Made by a program: the position numbers and the translations under genes. From Nocardioides sp. (GTDB lineage Bacteria; Actinomycetota; Actinomycetes; Propionibacteriales; Nocardioidaceae), in assembly GCF_030019515.1 (NCBI RefSeq), contig NZ_JASEEQ010000003.1, forward strand, positions 248,001 through 312,000: 64,000 nucleotides of DNA, in the 5' to 3' direction. This document shows, piece after piece, positions 8,951-17,431 of this stretch. The stretch's first letter is position 1, and each line of letters starts with the position of its first letter. The notes beneath the pieces are model-generated. The model made no database searches, had not been told where the DNA came from, and worked only from the letters and a program-made list of their open reading frames with translations.

Positions 8951-9937
8951 CTAGCGGAGGTCCGCCTCGTCGAAGTCGTCGATGTTGTCGGTGTCGACGA
9001 GCACCGTCTCGATCGGGACCAGGTCCGGCAGGTCCTCGCCGTCGAGCATGTCGACGACCTTGGCCAGAGCCAGGGCGCCCCAGCGGTAGGGCCGCAGGGC
9101 GTAGGTCGCCTCGAGCGTCCCCTCCCGGATCGCGTCGAAGGCGTCCGGCTCACCATTGAAGCCCGTGACCGTCACGTCGTCGATCCGGTCCTGCTCGACG
9201 AGCGCCTGCAGGACCCCCATCGCCGTGTCGTCGGCGTTCACGTAGATGACGTCGAGGTCCGGCTCGGCGGCCAGTGCGTCCTGGGCGAGAGTCAGCCCCG
9301 GGTCGGCTCCGTCGGTCTCCGCGTTGGCCTCGAAGACGACCTCCATGCCGGGGCAGTCCGACTCGATGTACCCGGTGTAGCCGGCGTACATCTCGTTGAC
9401 GTGGGACGCACCCGAGGGTCCCTTGATCATCGCGACGTGTGCCGCGCCTCCGGTGTGGACACACGTCCATGCGGCGATCTCGGCTCCGTAGGAGCCCCAC
9501 TCGGCCCCGACGAACGACTCCTTGAGGTCGGTGTCGGCATCGCGCGCGAGCGACACGACCGGCACCCCGGCCGCGTCGGCGGCCTCATAGGCAGGGACCG
9601 ACCCGACCTCGTCGACCGGCACGATCAAGAGGGCGTCGACGTCACGGTTCAGCAGCGAGTCGACGTCGTCGAGCTGTTGCACCACGTCCTCGTTGGCGTC
9701 GGTCTCGATGACCTCGACTCCCAGCTTCTCGGCCTCGGCCTTGATGCCGTCGTAGAGCTCGGAGTGGAATCCTCGGGTCGAGGTGACCATCGAGACGCCG
9801 ATGACGTAGCCGTCGTCCTCGCCGCCACCGTCGGCACCGCTGGCGTTGGATCCGCCGCAGGCGGCGAGCGTGGCGCTGGCCACGAGTGCGCCGGCCGCGA
9901 GCAGGGTGCGCCTCAGGGGCTTCCCGATCAGTTGCAT
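8951..9937 (-). CDS. Sugar-type ABC transporter substrate-binding lipoprotein (second system)
   Basis: A 328-residue type I periplasmic-binding protein of the ribose-binding family. It has a lipobox LAAC (Cys27) followed by a Gly/Ser/Asp-rich linker, then IGVSMVTSTRGFHSELYDGI as the first lobe and DVIYVNADDTAMGVLQAL in the hinge region. ATG 9937 places the signal peptide correctly; an in-frame start 24 codons upstream would bury it. It is the last gene of the five-gene minus-strand operon and begins 7 bases after the permease stop. It differs clearly from the binding protein at 3011-4174, so the two systems probably have different ligands. Confidence 0.88.
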   Translation of the reverse strand: MQLIGKPLRRTLLAAGALVASATLAACGGSNASGADGGGEDDGYVIGVSMVTSTRGFHSELYDGIKAEAEKLGVEVIETDANEDVVQQLDDVDSLLNRDVDALLIVPVDEVGSVPAYEAADAAGVPVVSLARDADTDLKESFVGAEWGSYGAEIAAWTCVHTGGAAHVAMIKGPSGASHVNEMYAGYTGYIESDCPGMEVVFEANAETDGADPGLTLAQDALAAEPDLDVIYVNADDTAMGVLQALVEQDRIDDVTVTGFNGEPDAFDAIREGTLEATYALRPYRWGALALAKVVDMLDGEDLPDLVPIETVLVDTDNIDDFDEADLR

Positions 9938-9944
9938 GGTGATC

Positions 9945-11069
9945 TCACTTTCTGGGCTGGACGGGCTCTTGCCCGAGCTCATGGGCTGCTGCGCCTGAAC
10001 CGGGCGCACAGTCGTCGGCGGGTGTGACCCTCTCCGGGCCGGTGCCTGGGCGGTCGTCGGGGTCGGAGTCGCGCAGGCCCCGGTCGGGAGCCAGCACCAG
10101 TTCGGAGGGACCGGTGACCACGCCGACCTTCCTCCGCGTGAAGCGCAGGCCCCGGTCCTGGAGCGTCTCGGACAGCGCCGCGACGATGAACACCGTGCCG
10201 ATCACGATCATCTGGAGTTCGCTGGCCACGTTGAGGAGGTTCAGCCCGTTCTGGATGACGGTGATCAGCGCTACGCCGACGGCGGTGCGCCAGACGGCCC
10301 CCCGGCCGCCGTACAGCGAGGTGCCGCCGAGCACCGCGGCCGCGATCGCGTAAAGCTCGAGGAGCTCACCGGAGAGCGGCTGGCCGGAGCGGACCCGGGC
10401 GGTGAGCGCCAGGCCGGCGACTGCGGCGAAGAGACCGGAGACCATGAACGCCGCCATTTGCACCCGGCTGACCTTGATGCCCGCGAGCCGCGCAGCCTTC
10501 GCGCTGCCGCCGACGGCGAACAGGCGCAGCCCGAGCGGAGTCACGTGCAGGATGTAGCTCGCGACGAGGAAGCAACCGATCAGCAGCACGACCGTCCAGG
10601 GCAGGCCGAAGAGGTCCCCGCGCCCGAACTCCGCGAGCCCGGCCGGCAGACCGGAGACCACCTTGCCGTCGGAGACGGTGAGGGCCAGGCCGCGAGCCAG
10701 CACCAGCGTGCCGAGGGTCGCGATGAACGGGTTGATGGCCAGGCCGCCGACGATCAGGCCGTTGACCAGGCCGAAGGTCAGGCCGGACAGCAGCGCGGCG
10801 CCCACTCCGAGCCAGATCGACCCGGTCTCGACCATGACCACGGCCGACACTACTCCGTGCAACGCCGTCTGGGACCCGATCGACAGGTCGAAGGCACCAC
10901 CCACCATGACGATCGTGACCCCGAACGCCACGATGCCGAGGATCGCCATCTGGGTGAGGACGTTGGTGATATTGCGAGTGGTCAAGAAGGTGTCGGTCGT
11001 GATGCTCAACGCGACGATGAGCACCAGCAGCGTGACGGGGACGAAGGCGTGCTCGACTCTGACTCTCAT
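9945..11069 (-). CDS. CUT2-type ABC transporter permease (second system)
   Basis: A 374-residue RbsC-like permease. The family segment GGAFDLSIGSQTALHGVV is near residue 60, and roughly nine to ten hydrophobic spans follow, including LGGTSLYGGRGAVWRTAVG. The C-terminal 45 residues after RGLRFTRRK form a charged hydrophilic tail rich in Asp, Pro and Gly, longer than usual for the family and presumably cytoplasmic. The gene starts 13 bases after the ATPase stop and ends 7 bases before the binding-protein start. Confidence 0.87.
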   Translation of the reverse strand: MRVRVEHAFVPVTLLVLIVALSITTDTFLTTRNITNVLTQMAILGIVAFGVTIVMVGGAFDLSIGSQTALHGVVSAVVMVETGSIWLGVGAALLSGLTFGLVNGLIVGGLAINPFIATLGTLVLARGLALTVSDGKVVSGLPAGLAEFGRGDLFGLPWTVVLLIGCFLVASYILHVTPLGLRLFAVGGSAKAARLAGIKVSRVQMAAFMVSGLFAAVAGLALTARVRSGQPLSGELLELYAIAAAVLGGTSLYGGRGAVWRTAVGVALITVIQNGLNLLNVASELQMIVIGTVFIVAALSETLQDRGLRFTRRKVGVVTGPSELVLAPDRGLRDSDPDDRPGTGPERVTPADDCAPGSGAAAHELGQEPVQPRK

Positions 11070-11082
11070 GACGCCGGGTTCC

Positions 11083-12597
11083 TCAGCTTTCGTTCATGCC
11101 ACGCCGGTGCGTGACGATGGGGGTCGAGACCTCGAGGACCGCGCCGGGAGTCGCGTCGCCCGGGAGCGAGGCGACCAGCCGGCCCTCGGTGAAGACGAGG
11201 ATCACGTCGCCGAGCTGCGCCGCCTCCTGTTCGTCGGTGCACCGGGCGACGACGGCCTTGTTCGCGCCGACCAGGTCCCCAACCGCTCGGTAGACGTCCT
11301 CGCGAGCACCCACGTCGAGTCCGTTGGTCGGCTCCTCGAGGCCGAGCACACTGATGTCGGCCACGACCCAGCGACCGATCAGGGCCTTCTGCTGGTTGCC
11401 TCCCGAGAGCGACGAGATCGGGGCGTCGAGGCTGGCCGTGACGATGCCGAGCTGCTCGGCCACCTGGCGGGCCCGAGCATCGAGCCTGCGCCGCCGGATC
11501 GGGAGCCAGGACGGGCCGTCGATCGCCGCGATCACCATGTTGTCGAGCACCGACATGTCGGGGAAGACCCCCTCGTCCCGACGACTCTCGCCCACGAAAC
11601 CCATCGCGCCCTGGGCGTCGGGATGAGAGATCCTCACCTCACCCCGGGCCCGCGCGGCGACCCCGCACAGTTGCCGGACGAAGTGGTTGGCGCCCGAGCC
11701 GGGCAGACCGGCCACCGTGGTGACCTCGCCGGCGCGCAGCTGGACGTCGACCGGCCCCTCGTAGCCGTCGCCGTCCAGCTCGTGGGTGGAGACCACGACC
11801 GCACGGTCCCGGGGAGAGACTCCGACGACCTCCTTGCGGCCGGAGCGCGCGTCGGCGACGAGGCCGACCAGCTCCTCCACCGAGCTCGACTCGGCCGAGA
11901 GGTCCGCGTGGATGGCACCGTCACGGAGCGCGGTCACCCGGCTCGCATGGGTCACGACCTCGTGCAACCGGTGCGTGACGACCAGGACACCCGCCCCGGC
12001 CTCTCTCACCGCGTGACAGACCCGGTAGACGCGCTCGGCGTCGTCGCGGCCCAGCGCCGCGGTCGGCTCGTCGAGGACGAGGAACCGCACGTCCTCGACG
12101 ATCGCCCGGCAGATCGCGACCAGGGTGCGGTCGGCAAGGCTGAGGTTGCGCAGCCGCTCGCGAGGGTCGATGTCCGCACCGACGCGTCGCAGGACCCGCG
12201 AGGCGACCGCCACGGTGGCGGCGCGGTCGCGAACCGACCAGGGTCCGACACCGCGTCGCGGTGGACGGGCGATGACGATGTTGTCGGCGACGGAGAGCTC
12301 TTCGAAGCACTCCGGGTCCTGGTGGACGACACTGACGCCGGCGGATCGGGCCTGGGTCGGGCTCGCGAAGCCCGGCCGGCCGACCCCACCCAGCAGAACC
12401 TCCCCGCGATCGGGGCGGAGGTCACCGGCCAGGCACTTGACCAGGGTCGACTTGCCGGAGCCGTTCGGGCCGATCAGCGCCTGGATGGCTCCGGGCTGCA
12501 ATGTCAGGTCGACACCGCGCAGCGCGCGGGTGGAACCGTACGACTTCACGATGCCACGCAGCGCGAGCGCGTCCTCTCGGGCCGGTCCGCCGGTCAT
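11083..12597 (-). CDS. CUT2-type ABC transporter ATP-binding protein (second system)
   Basis: A 504-residue double ABC ATPase. Domain one has Walker A GPNGSGKST (43-51) and Walker B FLVLDEPTAAL, with an atypical signature (LSLADRT). Domain two has a degenerate P-loop (GLPGSGANHF), a normal LSGGNQQK signature, and a Walker B in which Glu replaces the usual Asp (VLGLEEPTNGLDVG). ATG 12597 overlaps the ferredoxin stop as ATGA, so translation is coupled to the ferredoxin. An upstream in-frame start at 12630 lies inside the ferredoxin gene and is less likely. Confidence 0.9.
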   Translation of the reverse strand: MTGGPAREDALALRGIVKSYGSTRALRGVDLTLQPGAIQALIGPNGSGKSTLVKCLAGDLRPDRGEVLLGGVGRPGFASPTQARSAGVSVVHQDPECFEELSVADNIVIARPPRRGVGPWSVRDRAATVAVASRVLRRVGADIDPRERLRNLSLADRTLVAICRAIVEDVRFLVLDEPTAALGRDDAERVYRVCHAVREAGAGVLVVTHRLHEVVTHASRVTALRDGAIHADLSAESSSVEELVGLVADARSGRKEVVGVSPRDRAVVVSTHELDGDGYEGPVDVQLRAGEVTTVAGLPGSGANHFVRQLCGVAARARGEVRISHPDAQGAMGFVGESRRDEGVFPDMSVLDNMVIAAIDGPSWLPIRRRRLDARARQVAEQLGIVTASLDAPISSLSGGNQQKALIGRWVVADISVLGLEEPTNGLDVGAREDVYRAVGDLVGANKAVVARCTDEQEAAQLGDVILVFTEGRLVASLPGDATPGAVLEVSTPIVTHRRGMNES

Positions 12598-12788
12598 GAC
12601 TCGGTGATCCAGATCGCCTTGGCCGGACACGACAGCACCGCGTCCTCGACGTTGACGAGGTCAGCGGGGTCGATGTGCTCCTGCAGCACCACGACGAGGG
12701 ACCGGTCATCGAGGTCGAAGTGCTCGGGGGCGGCCATCACACAGTTGGCGTAGCCCTGGCACTTGGTGAGGTCGGCGTTGATCTTCAT
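12594..12788 (-). CDS. 3-Cys ferredoxin (second copy, probable [3Fe-4S])
   Basis: A 64-residue ferredoxin starting MKINADLTKC, with cysteines at 10, 16 and 54 in the pattern C-x5-C...C-P, as in the ferredoxin at 591-794. ATG 12788 has AGGA upstream. It sits between a MOSC-domain gene and an ABC ATPase gene and overlaps the latter by four bases, an unusual place for an electron carrier. It probably feeds an oxygenase acting on the imported compound; which one (the Rieske protein at the left edge or one outside the window) is unknown. Confidence 0.87.
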   Translation of the reverse strand: MKINADLTKCQGYANCVMAAPEHFDLDDRSLVVVLQEHIDPADLVNVEDAVLSCPAKAIWITES

Positions 12789-12814
12789 GCTCACGTCCTG
12801 TCGAGGCCTAGATG

Positions 12815-13555
12815 TCATTCGATGTGACCGAACAGCCGCTCGGTGTCCTCGGGCGACCCGAATCGCCGGACGCGTCGCTCCAGGTCCTCGCGTAGCACCT
12901 CAGGCAGCCCCGGCATGGCGAGGATCCGCTCGGCGCCCTCGAGATCCTTCTTGTTCACGTTCAGGATCTGGTTCGCCTCCGCGACCGTGATCCCCGCGGC
13001 ATTCCGCTCCAGGAGCCGCATGGTCTGCCCGGCGCAGACCGCGCCCTCCTCGAGCACCCGCAGCAGGTAGCCGGTGAACGACTCCTGCTGCACGAAGACG
13101 GCCATCTTGGCGACGCCGTACCGCGCCGCGATCTTGTAGCAGGGCGCCCGGGGCTGGGTCACCTGCACGACCGCCTCACCGATCGAGAAGACGTCTCCCA
13201 GGCACACCTGGCGCTCGGTCAGGCCGCTCATCGTGAAGTTCTCGCCGAAGGCCGCGGAAGCCGGCAGCTCCAGGCCGAGCCGCTCCTCCCAGTAGGCGTA
13301 GTGCTCGTACGGGTAGACGCAGACCGCCTTGTCCGGTCCGCCGTGGCCCTCGTAGACGTGCTCGTCGCCCGGGAAGCCGAGCCGGCCCAGTGGGAGCGGG
13401 GTCTCGACCGGAGTCTTGTGGAACCCGCTCACGATGACCCGGTCACCGTCCTCGATGGCCCCGACCCCCCCGACGTTCAACGACAGCAGCCGACCGTGGA
13501 CCCGCTCCTCGCATGGGGGAGAACCGGCAATGACTCCAACAACCCGTGACGACAT
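12815..13555 (-). CDS. MOSC-domain protein, YiiM-like
   Basis: A 246-residue MOSC-domain protein with the C-terminal three-helix extension seen in YiiM. The segment GFPGDEHVYEGHGGPDKAVC and the conserved sulfur-carrying cysteine in QPRAPCYKI (C139) are intact. YiiM in enteric bacteria acts with molybdenum cofactor in reductive detoxification of N-hydroxylated bases such as 6-N-hydroxylaminopurine. YiiM-like MOSC domains also occur next to or fused with Rieske-oxygenase reductases. It is the first gene of the minus-strand operon, followed after 26 bases by a ferredoxin. No clear ribosome site precedes ATG 13555. Confidence 0.85.
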   Translation of the reverse strand: MSSRVVGVIAGSPPCEERVHGRLLSLNVGGVGAIEDGDRVIVSGFHKTPVETPLPLGRLGFPGDEHVYEGHGGPDKAVCVYPYEHYAYWEERLGLELPASAAFGENFTMSGLTERQVCLGDVFSIGEAVVQVTQPRAPCYKIAARYGVAKMAVFVQQESFTGYLLRVLEEGAVCAGQTMRLLERNAAGITVAEANQILNVNKKDLEGAERILAMPGLPEVLREDLERRVRRFGSPEDTERLFGHIE

Positions 13556-13645
13556 GGCGAGAAGTCAATAGACGATCCCCATGCCTGACCAGGACCAAGA
13601 ACGCATGGATCGATTAGCAACGCTACTGAGTCGCTTCCGGATCTC

Positions 13646-14578
13646 GTGCGGCCCGTGGGTCATGATGTGCCCGTGGTCGACCTCCGGCAGCTTGAGTACT
13701 TCGCCGCACTCAGCGAAGAGGGCAGCTTCGTCAAGGCGGCCGCGCGGGAGCACATCACCCAGTCGGCGCTGAGCCAGCGGATCGCTCGCCTCGAGCGGGA
13801 GTGGGGTGTCGTGCTCTTCCACCGGGGCGTCCGCGGGGCCGAGCTGACCACGGACGGTGCCGAGCTGCTCGCCGGGGCCCGCGAGGTGCTCGCCGCGGTG
13901 ACCGCCCTGCAGGCGCGGGCTGATGCCATGGCGCGGGGCGTCACGGCCGAGCTGCGGGTCGGGTCCGCGACCTACGGCATCCGATCTCGGGGACGTCAGC
14001 AGGCGGTCGCGGAGTTCGCCGTCCGACACCCCGACGTGGAGGTGCGGTTCACGAACTCCTGGAGCCCGCAGCTGCTTCGCATGCTCCTCGACGGCGAGGT
14101 GGACCTGGCGTTCGCCATGCTCGCCCCTCCGGAGGAACGACTCGAGTTCATGGTGGTGGAGGACCAGCCTGCTCAGCTCCTTGTCCCGGAGCAGCACCGG
14201 CTGGCAACCCACCGCCAGGTCACCTTGGCCGACCTGGCGGGCGAACGGGTGCTGCTGCACCCCCCCTCGATCAACACTTGGATGTTCGAGGCCATGGCGA
14301 GAGCCCTCTCGGAGCACGGCGCGATCGTCGCGGAGCTGGGAGAGACCTCCCACCCTGGCATCATCGAACAGGTCCGGGCCGGCCTCGGTCTCTTCCCGGC
14401 CGTCGCGTGGGAGATGGACTTCATCAACCCGGCGGAGCTGGCCGGGCTGGCGGTGGTCCCGACCTCGGGTGAGGAAGGTCTGCGGTACCGACTGTGGTTG
14501 GCGCGGCGGAGGGCCGGGCGGACCGCGCAGATCGACGCCTTCTGGGAGGCCGCGCGTCGAGCCTGCGGCAACGCGTAG
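13646..14578 (+). CDS. LysR-family transcriptional regulator
   Basis: A LysR regulator of about 300-310 residues. The N-terminal winged helix (VDLRQLEYFAALSEEGSFVKAA, then ITQSALSQRIARLERE) is intact, followed by the effector-binding domain with ELRVGSATYGIRSRGRQ and LLDGEVDLAFAML. Four in-frame GTG codons (13646, 13655, 13667, 13673) could start it. GTG 13673, just before VDLRQLEYF, gives the usual family N-terminus, but none has a strong ribosome site. It is divergent from the MOSC operon with about 90 bases between them, so it probably regulates that operon. Confidence 0.88.
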   Translation: MRPVGHDVPVVDLRQLEYFAALSEEGSFVKAAAREHITQSALSQRIARLEREWGVVLFHRGVRGAELTTDGAELLAGAREVLAAVTALQARADAMARGVTAELRVGSATYGIRSRGRQQAVAEFAVRHPDVEVRFTNSWSPQLLRMLLDGEVDLAFAMLAPPEERLEFMVVEDQPAQLLVPEQHRLATHRQVTLADLAGERVLLHPPSINTWMFEAMARALSEHGAIVAELGETSHPGIIEQVRAGLGLFPAVAWEMDFINPAELAGLAVVPTSGEEGLRYRLWLARRRAGRTAQIDAFWEAARRACGNA

Positions 14579-14680
14579 CCGTGCTGGCCGGGCACGGTCC
14601 GCGGCCGAGACACGCCGCGGACGGACACCCGGGTCGAGGAGCGGAGGGTCGGTATGCGGCAGCCCCCAGGCCGGCCACCC

Positions 14681-14695
14681 TACGATGTGGGCGTG
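14681..14695 (+). promoter_or_regulatory. Leaderless promoter of the aminotransferase gene
   Basis: A -10 element TACGAT (14681-14686) lies six bases before GTG 14693, placing transcription start at or next to the start codon. Confidence 0.6.
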
Positions 14696-15973
14696 ACCGC
14701 GCCGCAGCCCCTCACCCATCTGCCCCGGGCCGACCTCGAGGCCGTCCGTGCCGAACAGCAGCGGGCCTACGACGCACTCGTCTCATCCGGGCTCAGCCTG
14801 GATCTGACCCGCGGCAAGCCGTCGGCCGAGCAGCTCGACCTCGCCGACGCGCTGCTCACCTTCCCGACGAGGACGACCACGCCGGACGGCGTGGACGCCC
14901 GCAACTACGGCGGCCTGGCCGGCGTCACCGCGTTGCGCGCGATGTTCGCCGAGCTGCTCGGACTCGAGGCGGACCAACTGTCGGCTCAGGGCAACTCGAG
15001 CCTGACGCTGATGAAGGACGTGCTGACCTACCTGTGGCTGCGCGGCGGCGTCGACTCCGAACGCCCGTGGGGCCAAGAGCAGAAGGTCCGCTTCGTCTGC
15101 CCGGTGCCGGGTTACGACCGTCACTTCGCGCTGCTGGAGTGGTTCGGTATCGAGATGCTCCCGGTGCCGATGGCCGAGCACGGTCCCGACGCCGACGCCG
15201 TCGCCGCCCTCGTGGCCGCCGACCCCACGGTCAAGGGCATGTGGCTCGTCCCGACGTACTCCAACCCCACCGGACACGTGACGACGCAGGAGGTGGCCGA
15301 GCGCCTCGCCTCCATGCCGACCGCCGCCCCGGACTTCAAGCTCTTCTGGGACAACGCGTACGCGCTGCACCACCTGTCGAGCGAGGAGACCAAGAGCGCC
15401 GACATCGTCACGCTCGCCGCCGTCGCGGGGCATCCACACCGGCCGGTCGTCTTCGCCTCGACGTCGAAGATCACCCACGCCGGCGCTGGGGTCGCCTTCG
15501 TCGGTGGCTCGCGGGAGACCGTCGCTTGGTTCCACGAGAACCTCGGGCTCGGCTCGATCGGCCCGGACAAGGTCAACCAGCTGCGACATCTGGAGTTCTT
15601 CGGCAGCGCGCAGGGGGTGCGCGACCACATGGCCAAGCACCGGGCTCTGCTGGCCCCGAAGTTCGCGGAGGTGGACCGGATCCTCGGCGAGCGGCTCGGC
15701 GGCCTCGGGATCGCGCAGTGGACCCACCCGCAGGGGGGCTACTTCGTGAGCCTCGACGTGCTGCCGGGCACCGCTGCCCGGGTCATCGAGCTCGCGAAGG
15801 CAACCGGCGTCGCGCTGACGCCGGCCGGCTCGGCGTACCCGTACCGCGACGACCCGGCCGACACGAACATCCGGCTGGCCCCGTCGTTCCCCACCCTCGA
15901 GGAGATCACGGAGGCGATGGAAGCCGTCACGGTCTGCGTGCTGCTCGCCGCCTCAGAGAAGCTTCTCGGCTGA
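14693..15973 (+). CDS. PLP-dependent aminotransferase class I (AspT-like subgroup)
   Basis: A 426-residue fold-type I aminotransferase of the actinobacterial aspartate-aminotransferase-like group (Pfam family with the NYGGLAGVTALR signature). The cofactor lysine lies in FASTSKITHAG, the substrate-carboxylate arginine in TNIRLAPSFP, and the SNPTGHV turn is present. Homologues transaminate aspartate or related amino acids. The GTG at 14693 is favoured because a TACGAT -10 element sits six bases upstream; the alternative ATG 14654 would add 13 residues. The next gene starts 15 bases downstream on the same strand. Confidence 0.85.
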   Translation: MTAPQPLTHLPRADLEAVRAEQQRAYDALVSSGLSLDLTRGKPSAEQLDLADALLTFPTRTTTPDGVDARNYGGLAGVTALRAMFAELLGLEADQLSAQGNSSLTLMKDVLTYLWLRGGVDSERPWGQEQKVRFVCPVPGYDRHFALLEWFGIEMLPVPMAEHGPDADAVAALVAADPTVKGMWLVPTYSNPTGHVTTQEVAERLASMPTAAPDFKLFWDNAYALHHLSSEETKSADIVTLAAVAGHPHRPVVFASTSKITHAGAGVAFVGGSRETVAWFHENLGLGSIGPDKVNQLRHLEFFGSAQGVRDHMAKHRALLAPKFAEVDRILGERLGGLGIAQWTHPQGGYFVSLDVLPGTAARVIELAKATGVALTPAGSAYPYRDDPADTNIRLAPSFPTLEEITEAMEAVTVCVLLAASEKLLG

Positions 15974-15988
15974 GCCGCGCACCACGCG

Positions 15989-17020
15989 ATGCGCGCTCTC
16001 CACGCCCTGCCGAAGGCGCACCTGCACCTGCACTTCACCGGGTCCATGCGGCACTCGACGCTGCTCGAGCTCGCGCGGCGCGATGGCATCGCACTTCCCG
16101 ACCAGCTCGTGGAGGACTGGCCACCGCAGCTCTCGGCGGCCGACGAGAAGGGCTGGTTCCGCTTCCAGCGGCTCTACGACGTCGCCCGGTCGGTGCTGCG
16201 CACGGAGGGCGACGTACGCCGGCTGGTGCTCGAGGCCGCCGAGGACGACGTCCGCGACGGCGGCCGGTGGCTGGAGATCCAGGTGGACCCCAGTGGGTAC
16301 GCCGCGCGCTTCGGCGGCATCACGGCCTTCACCGACCTGGTCCTCGACGCCGTCCGGGAGGCCGAGCGGGCCACCGGCCTCGGCATCGCCGTGGTGATCG
16401 CGGCCAACCGCACCCGGCACCCCCTCGACGCCCGGACGCTCGCGCGCCTGGCCGCGCAGTACGCCGGCCGGGGCGTGGTCGGCTTCGGGCTCTCCAACGA
16501 CGAGCGTCGCGGCAGCACCGCCGACTTCGCTCCGGCCTTCCGGCTCGCCGAGCGGGCCGGGCTGCTGCTCGTCCCGCACGGCGGCGAGCTCCGCGGTCCC
16601 GAGCACGTCCGCCTGTGCCTGGACGCCCTGCACGCCGAGCGTCTGGGCCACGGGATCCGGTCGGCGGAGGACCCGGCGCTGCTGGACCGCATCGTCGCGG
16701 CGGGCGTCGCTCTCGAGGTGTGCCCGGTCTCCAACGTCGCGCTCGGGGTGTACTCCGACCTGACCTCGGTGCCGCTGCCCACGCTGCTCGCGGCGGGCGC
16801 GACCGTCGCGCTGGGCGCCGACGACCCGCTCCTGTTCGGCTCCCGGCTGGCCGGGCAGTACGCCACGATGCGCGCGGCCCACGAGCTCACCGACACCACG
16901 CTGGCCGAGCTGGCCCGGATGTCGGTGCGCGCCTCCCGCGCTCCCGACGACGTCCGGTCGCGTGTCCTCGCCGACATCGACGCCTGGCTCGCCGCGGACC
17001 CTGCGACGATGGGGCCATGA
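15989..17020 (+). CDS. Adenosine deaminase-family protein
   Basis: A 343-residue TIM-barrel deaminase. The family motifs are HLHLHFTGS near the N-terminus (metal histidines H13 and H15), VPHGGE, LGHGIRS and GADDPLLFG (catalytic Asp pair). In classical adenosine deaminases the N-terminal motif reads HxHLDGS, and its Asp contacts the ribose 5'-hydroxyl; here that position is Thr (HFTGS). The enzyme therefore probably deaminates a purine-like substrate, but adenosine specificity should not be assumed. Its stop overlaps the start of the next gene (ATGA at 17017). Confidence 0.82.
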   Translation: MRALHALPKAHLHLHFTGSMRHSTLLELARRDGIALPDQLVEDWPPQLSAADEKGWFRFQRLYDVARSVLRTEGDVRRLVLEAAEDDVRDGGRWLEIQVDPSGYAARFGGITAFTDLVLDAVREAERATGLGIAVVIAANRTRHPLDARTLARLAAQYAGRGVVGFGLSNDERRGSTADFAPAFRLAERAGLLLVPHGGELRGPEHVRLCLDALHAERLGHGIRSAEDPALLDRIVAAGVALEVCPVSNVALGVYSDLTSVPLPTLLAAGATVALGADDPLLFGSRLAGQYATMRAAHELTDTTLAELARMSVRASRAPDDVRSRVLADIDAWLAADPATMGP

Positions 17021-17419
17021 GCGACCCGAACCAGCCCGGCGAGCCGTACCAGCAGCCCTCGCAGCAGCCCTACCAGCAGCAGCCTTACGGGCCGGGGCCC
17101 GGGCAGTCGCCGTACAGCTGGACGCCCAAGCCCCCGGAGCACCCGTCGGCGACGACGGCGATGGTGCTGGGGATCATCGGCCTCGTCGGCATCCTCGTGT
17201 GCGGCGGCCTCACGCTCGTGGTCTCGCCGTTCGCCTGGGTGATCGGCGGCCGAGCGGCTGCGGGAGATCGACGCGGAGCCGGGCCGTTACAGCGGCCGCG
17301 AGATGGCCTCCGCCGGCCGGGTGATGGGCATCGTCGGCACCGGCCTGCTGGTCGTGGGTGTCGTCGTCGGGCTCGCCTTCCTGAGCCTCGTGGTGGGCGT
17401 CGCCACCTCCAGCCCCTAG
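17017..17419 (+). pseudogene. DUF4190-type small membrane protein, frameshifted
   Basis: The first 80 codons encode a Pro/Gln/Tyr-rich cytoplasmic tail (YQQPSQQPYQQQPYGPG) and one membrane span (TTAMVLGIIGLVGILVCGG). An extra G in the run at 17256-17257 then throws the frame. Reading on in the +1 frame restores the expected sequence LREIDAEPGRYSGREMASAG, a second span (GIVGTGLLVVGVVVGLAF) and a stop at 17417-17419. One single-base indel therefore separates it from an intact protein of about 133 residues; it may be a real mutation or a sequencing error. It is coupled to the deaminase gene and converges on murB. Confidence 0.8.
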
Positions 17420-17431
17420 CTTGGGCGCGAG

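Noticed and set aside
1..14578. Integrative element boundaries around the catabolic region
   Set aside because: No integrase, transposase, tRNA at either boundary or terminal direct repeat was found; horizontal origin remains possible but unsupported.
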